Assembly (NCBI RefSeq): GCF_001687325.1
Contig: NZ_LZRD01000031.1
Coordinates: forward strand, 16,819 to 80,818
Reading direction: 5' to 3'
Length of the DNA: 64,000 nucleotides
DNA from: Streptomyces sp. PTY087I2
Lineage (GTDB): Bacteria > Actinomycetota > Actinomycetes > Streptomycetales > Streptomycetaceae
Of this stretch, positions 58,536 to 64,000 are shown one piece after another. Position 1 is the stretch's first letter. Every line of letters begins with the position of its first letter. Below the pieces are notes generated by a model. The model saw only the letters and a program-made list of their open reading frames with translations. It had not been told where the DNA came from and did not search any database. The translations under genes and the position numbers were made by a program.

Positions 58536-59879
58536 TCAGTCCCGGCGGACCGTGATCGTCGTCCACGCCCCGACGTGCACCTGGTCGCCGTCCTGGAGCG
58601 GTACGGGGACGTAGGGCTGGATCGGCTCCTCGGCGCCGTTCAGCGTGGTGCCGTTGGTGGAGTTCTGGTCGACGACCGCCCAGCCGCCGTCGGGCTGCTG
58701 CACCAGCACCGCGTGCTGGTGCGAGACGCCCGGGTCCTCCGGGGGCACCGACAGATCGACGTCGGGGGACTCGCCGGTGCTCTGCCGGCGGCGCCCGATG
58801 GTGACCTGGCCGCCGGTGAGCGGAAGGCGCTGCTCCGGGGAGTACGCGGGCAGGTTCAGCCCGGTCGCCTCGGGGCCGCTGCGCTGCATCATCGCGAGGA
58901 AGTACGCGCGGTCCGGGGCGATCACGGCGGTCCAGGAGGCGGGCTGCGGCGGCCGGCCCTGGCCGGGCACACCGTGCTGCTGACCCTGGTCGTACCCCTG
59001 GTCCTGCCCGTGCTGCTGGCCCTGGCCCTGACCTTGCTGGCCCGGCTGGCCCTGGTGGGGGCCCGGCTGCTGGAACTGCTGGGGCGGCTGCGGCGACTGC
59101 GCCTGGGACGGCGGCGACAGCATCCAGTCGTCCCCGCCGCCGGTGTGCCCCGGCGACTGCGGAGGCGCGGGCGGCGCCGACTGCTGCTGCTGCGGCGGCG
59201 CGAAGGGCGAGGCCTGCTGGGGCTCGAACGGCGAACGCGTCGACGGCGGGCCCTGCTGCTGGAACGAGGACGGCGGCGGACCCTGCTGGAACCCCTGCGG
59301 AGGCCCGCCCTGGCCGCCGTTGCCCTGCGGACCGCTGTTGCCCTGCGGACCGTTCTGCTCGGGGGTGAGCGGCTCGGCGGGACGGTTCATCTGCGAGGGC
59401 CGCGAGCCCTGGTAGTCGAACGGGTCACGCGGCTGCGGCGCACCGGGCGGACCGCCCTGCGCACCGGGTCCACCAGGACCACCGGGACCGGGCTGGCCGC
59501 CGGGGCCGCCGGGGTTCTGCGCCTGGAAGCCGGGCGGCAGGTTGAGGCCGGGCGGCGGGCCGCTGGGCGCGCTGTGCTGCGGGGCCAGCGGGGTGTACGA
59601 GGTCGCCGTGTTCGTGAGGAAGTTCCAGCGGCACTCCTCGCAGAACGGCGCCATCGCCTCACGCGGCGTACGGCACTGCGGGCAGAGTTCCGCCTGCATG
59701 GTGGGCTGTCCGCCACCGGTGCCGGAACCCGGCTGCGGGTAGCCGTAACCGGGCGCGGGCGGCGGAGGAGGCGGCGGGGGCACCGCGCCCGCGGGCGCAC
59801 CGCCGGTCGTCATGCGGTGTCCGCAGACCTCGCACCAGTCCTCGGAACCCGACTGGTGTCCGTTCGGGCAGGTCGGCAT
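58536..59879 (-). CDS. FHA-domain protein with zinc-ribbon N-terminus
   Basis: 447 residues. Two CxxC-type zinc ribbons (CPNGHQ to CEVCGH at 4-21, CPQC to CEEC near 68-88), a Pro/Gln/Gly-rich disordered centre (about 100-340) and a C-terminal forkhead-associated domain (about 355-447: TIGRRRQSTGESPDVDLS, VSHQHAVLVQQ, STNGTTLNG). FHA domains bind phosphothreonine, fitting the kinase and phosphatase genes upstream of it on the same strand. ATG 59879 follows GGGGGAAG. Last gene of the group; a separate promoter is possible since 85 bases precede it. Confidence 0.92.
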   Translation of the reverse strand: MPTCPNGHQSGSEDWCEVCGHRMTTGGAPAGAVPPPPPPPPAPGYGYPQPGSGTGGGQPTMQAELCPQCRTPREAMAPFCEECRWNFLTNTATSYTPLAPQHSAPSGPPPGLNLPPGFQAQNPGGPGGQPGPGGPGGPGAQGGPPGAPQPRDPFDYQGSRPSQMNRPAEPLTPEQNGPQGNSGPQGNGGQGGPPQGFQQGPPPSSFQQQGPPSTRSPFEPQQASPFAPPQQQQSAPPAPPQSPGHTGGGDDWMLSPPSQAQSPQPPQQFQQPGPHQGQPGQQGQGQGQQHGQDQGYDQGQQHGVPGQGRPPQPASWTAVIAPDRAYFLAMMQRSGPEATGLNLPAYSPEQRLPLTGGQVTIGRRRQSTGESPDVDLSVPPEDPGVSHQHAVLVQQPDGGWAVVDQNSTNGTTLNGAEEPIQPYVPVPLQDGDQVHVGAWTTITVRRD

Positions 59880-59964
59880 GTCGGCGCTTCCCCCTCTCCT
59901 CTTCCGGCCGCGGAGGCCGCATGCTGTCGGTCGCGGCGTCTTGACCGCGGGTGATCGTTCTGTG

Positions 59965-61326
59965 CTACTTCTTGACGCGAACGGTCTTGGTGGAGCGAGT
60001 TTCGAGGGTCATCTCGTCCGCTTCCGCGACCTTCGCCTTCAGTCGCACAGTACCCGTCGCCGCATCGACGACGTCGACCACCTTCGAAAGCAGTTTCGCA
60101 GTGTCCTGGTTCCCGGACGCCGACGCCAGCTGCACCGCACGGCCCAGCTTCGCCGTCGCGCCGTCGAAGTCGCCCGACTTGCGTGCGTCCAGCCCCTGCT
60201 GGATGACTTGTGCCAGTTCCGCCTGACCCGTGTAGTGCGCGACCTGCGGATTGATCGAGGTCGACGCCACCATGTCGTCCGTCCACACGGCCCGTACGAG
60301 CCCCTGCGACAGCGTCTGCGGCGTGCCCGCGCCCGAGGCGTCGGGCAGGATCAGCGAGACCCGGGCGGCCAGCATCTCCTGGCCGATCCCGGCCTCCGGC
60401 ACCAGCACGCACACGTGGTAGTCGCGGGACTCGTCGCCCCAGGAACCGGTCGGGTAGTCCCCGGCCCGGGCGTTCGCCTCGGTGCGCCGGGCGGTCAGAT
60501 CGGCGACGGTCGGCGCGACCTGCTTCACGAACCGGATCTCCACGCCCACCGGGGTCCAGAGCCGCAGCGCCACGTCCGCGACCTCCTTGCCCATGGCGTT
60601 CTCCATCATCCGTGTGAAGTCCGCGGCCAGGCCCGCGGGGTCGGCGACGATGTCGGCCGTGCCGAGGAGGGCGGCGGCTATGCCGGTGACCTCCTTCACC
60701 TCCCAGTCGGTGCCCACGCCGCGGGCGTCGCAGGTGAACCGGCCCGCGCAGGATTCCAGGGCCGCCCGCAGGTCCTCGGGCGACTCGTGCTCGTTGCGGC
60801 CGTCGGTCAGCAGGATGCCGTGCCGGATGGAGACGTCGGCGGAGTTCAGCAGCCGGTCGGCCAGCCGCAGCCAGGTGCCGATCGCGGTGCCCCCGCCCGC
60901 GCTCAGCTTCCGCAGGGCGTCCTTGGCCTGGGCCTTCGTCCGCGGGTCGGCGACCGCGAGCCGCCCGTTGCCCGGATAGACGTCCTTGGCCACATGCGTC
61001 CCCGCGACCACCGCGAACCGGGTGCCCTCGCGCAGCGTGTCGATGGCCGCGGCCGTCGCGTCGCGCGCGTTGCGCATCTTCGTCGGCGGGTAGTCCATCG
61101 AGCCCGAGCAGTCGACCATCAGCACCACGGCCGCGTCGGGTCCCTGCCCCGCCCCGTACGAGGGTGAGGGCGCCGCGTCCGCCAGCGGTATCCCGCCGGT
61201 GGTGCCGCCGCCGGTCGACGTCACGGTGACGATCGCGTTGACCTCACGGCCGCCCTCGGGCAGGAACTCGTTCTGGTACACGTCGACCGAGAACTGCGGC
61301 ACCTGCGACTTGGAGAAGTTGGCCAT
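59965..61326 (-). CDS. VWA-domain protein of the kinase-phosphatase group
   Basis: 453 residues, cytoplasmic (no signal). N-terminal beta part (SKSQVPQFSVDVYQNEFLPEG), VWA domain with MIDAS motif DCSGSMD (about 72-78), the T in GGGTAIG and D in LTDGRNEHE, then a beta-rich region and a C-terminal helical TPR-like segment (LAQVIQQGLDARKSGDFDGA). AGGAG precedes the ATG at 61326. It belongs with the FHA, PP2C and PknG-like genes; VWA proteins in such sets are presumed adaptors. The 19-base gap from PP2C marks them as one unit. Confidence 0.92.
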   Translation of the reverse strand: MANFSKSQVPQFSVDVYQNEFLPEGGREVNAIVTVTSTGGGTTGGIPLADAAPSPSYGAGQGPDAAVVLMVDCSGSMDYPPTKMRNARDATAAAIDTLREGTRFAVVAGTHVAKDVYPGNGRLAVADPRTKAQAKDALRKLSAGGGTAIGTWLRLADRLLNSADVSIRHGILLTDGRNEHESPEDLRAALESCAGRFTCDARGVGTDWEVKEVTGIAAALLGTADIVADPAGLAADFTRMMENAMGKEVADVALRLWTPVGVEIRFVKQVAPTVADLTARRTEANARAGDYPTGSWGDESRDYHVCVLVPEAGIGQEMLAARVSLILPDASGAGTPQTLSQGLVRAVWTDDMVASTSINPQVAHYTGQAELAQVIQQGLDARKSGDFDGATAKLGRAVQLASASGNQDTAKLLSKVVDVVDAATGTVRLKAKVAEADEMTLETRSTKTVRVKK

Positions 61327-61345
61327 CTGGTCGGCTCCTTGAGGC

Positions 61346-62845
61346 TCAAACGGTTTCGCAGGCCGATCCTGCCCCTTGCGGCCGGATGGCGAACGGCAGA
61401 AGTGCCACTGTTACGTTGTCGTGGCCCCCGCCGTCGAGCGCGTGCCCGACGAGCACCTGGGCGCCGCGCAGCGGGTGTTCCTGGGCGTCGGCCGGGACCG
61501 CGGCGGCCATCTCCTCGGCGGACTCGGCGTAGTTCCACAGGCCGTCCGTGCACACGACGACCAGGCCCGGCCGGTCCGGCTTGAACGCGGCGGTGTGCGG
61601 CTCCAGTTCGTACGCGTCGGCGCCGAGCCAGCCGGTGATGGCGTGGGCGCGCTCGTCCGCGTACGCCTCCGCCTCGTTCATCAGGCCGGCCGCGACCATC
61701 TGCGCGGCCCAGGAGTCGTCCTCGGTGAGCCGGGCGGTCGGCTGGGTGCGGTCCTGGGGCACCCAGTAGACCCGGCTGTCGCCGACCCAGCCGACGATCA
61801 GCAGCTCGCCCGCCATGACCGCGCCGACCAGGGTGCAGGCCGGGGCGTTCTGGTGGCGGTGCGCGTCGTGCTCCATCGCCCCGGCCGGTTCCTGCGCGAG
61901 CGCGTTGACCGCCTCGGACGCGGCGACGATCGCCTCGTGCATCGCCTGCTGCGGATGCGTACCGCGCGCCAGGGACTCCAGCAGCGACTCGTTGGCGGCG
62001 TTCGCGGCGGCGGCCGACGCCTCGTCGGGCCGGCTCGCCGACGAGACGCCGTCGCAGACGATCGCGACGACGGCGGGCGAACCGTCCGGCAGCGCGGTCG
62101 AGGACACCGCGAAGGAGTCCTCGTTACGGTGGTGGCGCAGGCCCCGGTCGCTCACCGCGGCCACCGAGTCGAGCTCCTGCTCCATGTGGTCGCGCTCGCG
62201 GGGCTGGGCGTGCCCGCAGTTCTCGCAGTAGCCGTCGGGGTCCACCCGGCCGGAGCGGCAGGCCACACAGACCTTGCCCCCGGCGGCGGGAGCGGCGGCC
62301 GCCGCGGCGTGCTCCGCCGTACGGGGGTCGGGCGCGGCCAGCGCGAAGTCACCGGAGTGCTCCGCACCGGCCGGGTCCGCCCGGTCGTCGTGGCGCACCG
62401 GAACGGCGGAGGGCTCCGGCCCGCCGACGGGCTCCGGCCCCTGCGCCTGTTCCTGGGCCTGCTTTTGGGCCTGTTCCCGCTCCCGGGCCTGTCCCTGGGC
62501 CGCCCGGGCCTGTTCCTGCGACTGCTCCTGTTCCTGCTCCGCGAGGGGCCTGCCGCCCGAGTCCGTCCCGGGCAGGTCCGACGGGCGGTGCACGGGCGCG
62601 GGGACGTCCGAGCTGTCGGTCTCCGCGGCGGCGGGCCACCGTACGGCCTCACCACCCGACGCGGCCGGGGACGCTTCCGGGGCGGCCGGGGGCACGGTGA
62701 TGGCCATCGTGGGCCGGTCACCGGGGCGCGCGGGCACGGCCGAGAGGTCGTAGCCGCACGCCCCGCAGAACAGGTCGCCCGCGGCCGGCGGTTCCGCGCA
62801 GCCGGGGCACTTCGACAGGGCGGGCTGCTGGTGGCTCTGAGACAT
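61346..62845 (-). CDS. PP2C-type Ser/Thr phosphatase with two zinc ribbons
   Basis: 499 residues. Zinc ribbon one (CPGC to CGAC, about 14-29), a Gln/Glu/Ala-rich low-complexity stretch (EQEQEQSQEQARAAQGQ) and a second ribbon (CVAC to CENC, about 193-213) precede the PP2C domain (about 230-485): RHHRNEDSF, IVCDGVSSA, VGWVGDSRVY, VVVCTDGLWN and GGHDNVTV are the metal-site motifs. It should remove phosphate from targets of the PknG-like kinase encoded just ahead. I use the ATG at 62845 (MSQSHQQPA), which overlaps the region of the kinase stop; a GTG at 62857 is possible. The low-complexity segment is coded by near repeats of CAGGAG. Confidence 0.92.
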   Translation of the reverse strand: MSQSHQQPALSKCPGCAEPPAAGDLFCGACGYDLSAVPARPGDRPTMAITVPPAAPEASPAASGGEAVRWPAAAETDSSDVPAPVHRPSDLPGTDSGGRPLAEQEQEQSQEQARAAQGQAREREQAQKQAQEQAQGPEPVGGPEPSAVPVRHDDRADPAGAEHSGDFALAAPDPRTAEHAAAAAAPAAGGKVCVACRSGRVDPDGYCENCGHAQPRERDHMEQELDSVAAVSDRGLRHHRNEDSFAVSSTALPDGSPAVVAIVCDGVSSASRPDEASAAAANAANESLLESLARGTHPQQAMHEAIVAASEAVNALAQEPAGAMEHDAHRHQNAPACTLVGAVMAGELLIVGWVGDSRVYWVPQDRTQPTARLTEDDSWAAQMVAAGLMNEAEAYADERAHAITGWLGADAYELEPHTAAFKPDRPGLVVVCTDGLWNYAESAEEMAAAVPADAQEHPLRGAQVLVGHALDGGGHDNVTVALLPFAIRPQGAGSACETV

Positions 62846-62847
62846 CT

Positions 62848-64000
62848 TCACACCCACGTCCGGGGGCGGAAACGGTTGGCCCGCTCCACCAGTTCGATCC
62901 TCTCGTCGCCCCGCTGCGCGAGCCGGGCGAGCATCCGGTACGAGCGCTCCAGCCCGAACCGCAGTCCCCGCTCGGTCGGTTCGGCGCCGAGCAGCTTCCG
63001 TGCACCCGGCGGACCTGCGTCCGGTCCGCCCGGTCCCGGGACACCGGGACTACCGGAGAGTACCCAGTCCAGCGCCTTGCCCAGTACCTCCGTCGACAAC
63101 TGCTCGTGGCGCACCGGGTCCAGACCGAAGGCCTCCAGCGCGGTCACCTGGGCCCCGGCGGCCGTCAGATCGGCCAGCAGCGGTTCCCGGTGCGAGCGCT
63201 CGCGCAGCCGCGCCCGGACGGCGGCGACCCGCGCCGCCGTGTAGTGGATCGACGCCTCCGGAACCGACTCCAGGGTGCTCACCGCCGCACCCCGCTCACC
63301 GGCCGCGATCTGCACCCGGGCCAGGCCGAACGCGGCGCTGACGAACCCCGGATCGGTCGCCCACACCAGGCGGTAGTACTCGGCGGCGTTGTCCAGCTGA
63401 CCCAGCACCTCCGCGCAGATCCCGAGCGCCAGCTTGGGCGCCATCTCCCCGGGGAACGCGTCGTAGACCGCGTCGAAGGAGAGCGCCGCCGTCTCGTGGT
63501 CGCCGGTCACCAGCGAGGTGACGCCCCGATACCAGACGACCCGCCAGTCGTCGGCGTGTTCACCCTCCAGGGTGGTCAGCGCACGGGCGGCCGAATCCGG
63601 CTCCCGCATCTCCAGCCGGGCCCGCAGCTCCCGCAGCCGGGTCTCCAGCGAGGGCGCGGGGACCGTGTGCAGGGCGGCGATCAGCTCGGCCGGGGCCGAG
63701 GCCATCAGACCGGCGAGGAAACCGGCGTTCGGGTCCATCGCGTCGACCCGGGGGACCGGCAGCGCCAGCGCGGTGGCCGGGGCGTCGAACGGGGCGAGCC
63801 GGACACCCCCGGCGAGGCCGTCCGGGCCGTCCGGGGCGACCTGGACGTACGGTCCGGCCGACGCGCCGGTGGCGTACGGGCCGGCCGGGGCCTGCTCGGC
63901 GGCCCGGGGCGCCGGAACCGGGGCGTGCGCCGGGGGAGCGTACGGCTGCGGAGCCCCGCCCGGCGCGGAGCCCCGTACATGGGTCGGCGGCGCGGCCAGC
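62848..64000 (-). CDS. PknG-like Ser/Thr kinase, C-terminal TPR part (partial)
   Basis: Open from the right edge of the window to the stop at 62848-62850; at least 383 residues are visible and the kinase domain lies beyond the edge. The first 90 visible residues are a Pro/Ala/Gly linker ending LAPFDAPATALALPVPRVDAM, and the rest is the helical TPR domain of PknG: ALTTLEGEHADDWRVVWYRG, LSFDAVYDAFPGEMAPKLALG and AAEYYRLVWATDP. PknG-type kinases phosphorylate FHA proteins and control central metabolism in actinobacteria (established). It is the first gene of the PP2C-VWA-FHA group, to which it is closely linked (end to start overlap). Confidence 0.9.
   Translation of the reverse strand, partial: LAAPPTHVRGSAPGGAPQPYAPPAHAPVPAPRAAEQAPAGPYATGASAGPYVQVAPDGPDGLAGGVRLAPFDAPATALALPVPRVDAMDPNAGFLAGLMASAPAELIAALHTVPAPSLETRLRELRARLEMREPDSAARALTTLEGEHADDWRVVWYRGVTSLVTGDHETAALSFDAVYDAFPGEMAPKLALGICAEVLGQLDNAAEYYRLVWATDPGFVSAAFGLARVQIAAGERGAAVSTLESVPEASIHYTAARVAAVRARLRERSHREPLLADLTAAGAQVTALEAFGLDPVRHEQLSTEVLGKALDWVLSGSPGVPGPGGPDAGPPGARKLLGAEPTERGLRFGLERSYRMLARLAQRGDERIELVERANRFRPRTWV

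Overview
The window is high-GC (about 70% or more) DNA with dense, C/G-ending codons, GTG/TTG starts, ATGA stop-start overlaps and many actinobacterial families. The gene content and order (recD2-like helicase next to citrate synthase, copZ-copA, an inositol cluster with mmsA, dynamin-like pair next to a tail-less SSB, EttA next to a hotdog thioesterase, a truncated globin, and a PknG/PP2C/VWA/FHA group) point to the chromosome of a Streptomyces or close relative, in the core rather than a mobile region.

Layout. 1-4.5 kb: the end of an unknown gene, a DUF4157 protein with a probable cysteine-hydrolase domain at its C-terminus (of the kind tied to extracellular contractile injection systems), a small membrane protein, and a first NarL-type two-component system. 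4.5-8.3 kb: RecD2-like helicase and citrate synthase. 8.3-15.2 kb: copper export (copA, copZ with a CsoR-like palindrome), a TetR repressor and a divergent MMPL exporter with a double operator. 15.4-17.1 kb: methyltransferase, small HTH protein, DinB protein. 17.2-25.2 kb: myo-inositol catabolism (iolE-like, iolC, Cgl0158-type aldolase, iolB, iolD, mmsA), read from a divergent promoter and translationally coupled by 4-base overlaps. 25.3-35.9 kb: DUF4291, GNATs, a hydrolase-ABC ATPase fusion with its permease, a VWA lipoprotein, an FG-GAP secreted protein and an endolysin-like amidase, separated by GC-rich repeats. 36.3-40.1 kb: a second NarL-type two-component system followed by an ABC exporter, both carrying the same 16-base palindrome. 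40.2-49.3 kb: tRNA-Arg(TCT), dynamin-like pair, ssbB, a thioester-domain LAxTG surface protein, ettA, thioesterase. 49.4-56.6 kb: an ABC ATPase with two very large FtsX-type permeases. 56.8-64 kb: truncated globin, a 174-bp MITE-like palindrome, a PCMT-like methyltransferase, and the FHA/VWA/PP2C/PknG-like signalling group running off the right edge.

The most unusual things I see are: (i) in both two-component systems the kinase and regulator genes are joined by chains of tiny ORFs linked by ATGA stop-start overlaps, each with its own Shine-Dalgarno sequence; (ii) a palindrome shared between the second system's promoter and the downstream ABC exporter; (iii) the DUF4157-CHAP/NlpC-like architecture; (iv) a MITE-like element with perfect 22-bp inverted ends in front of the globin gene, whose internal mismatches become G-U pairs in the globin-sense RNA; and (v) repeat-driven low-complexity extensions in IolC, IolD, CopA and a histidine kinase. 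No CRISPR array, rRNA, complete insertion sequence or biosynthetic gene cluster is visible.
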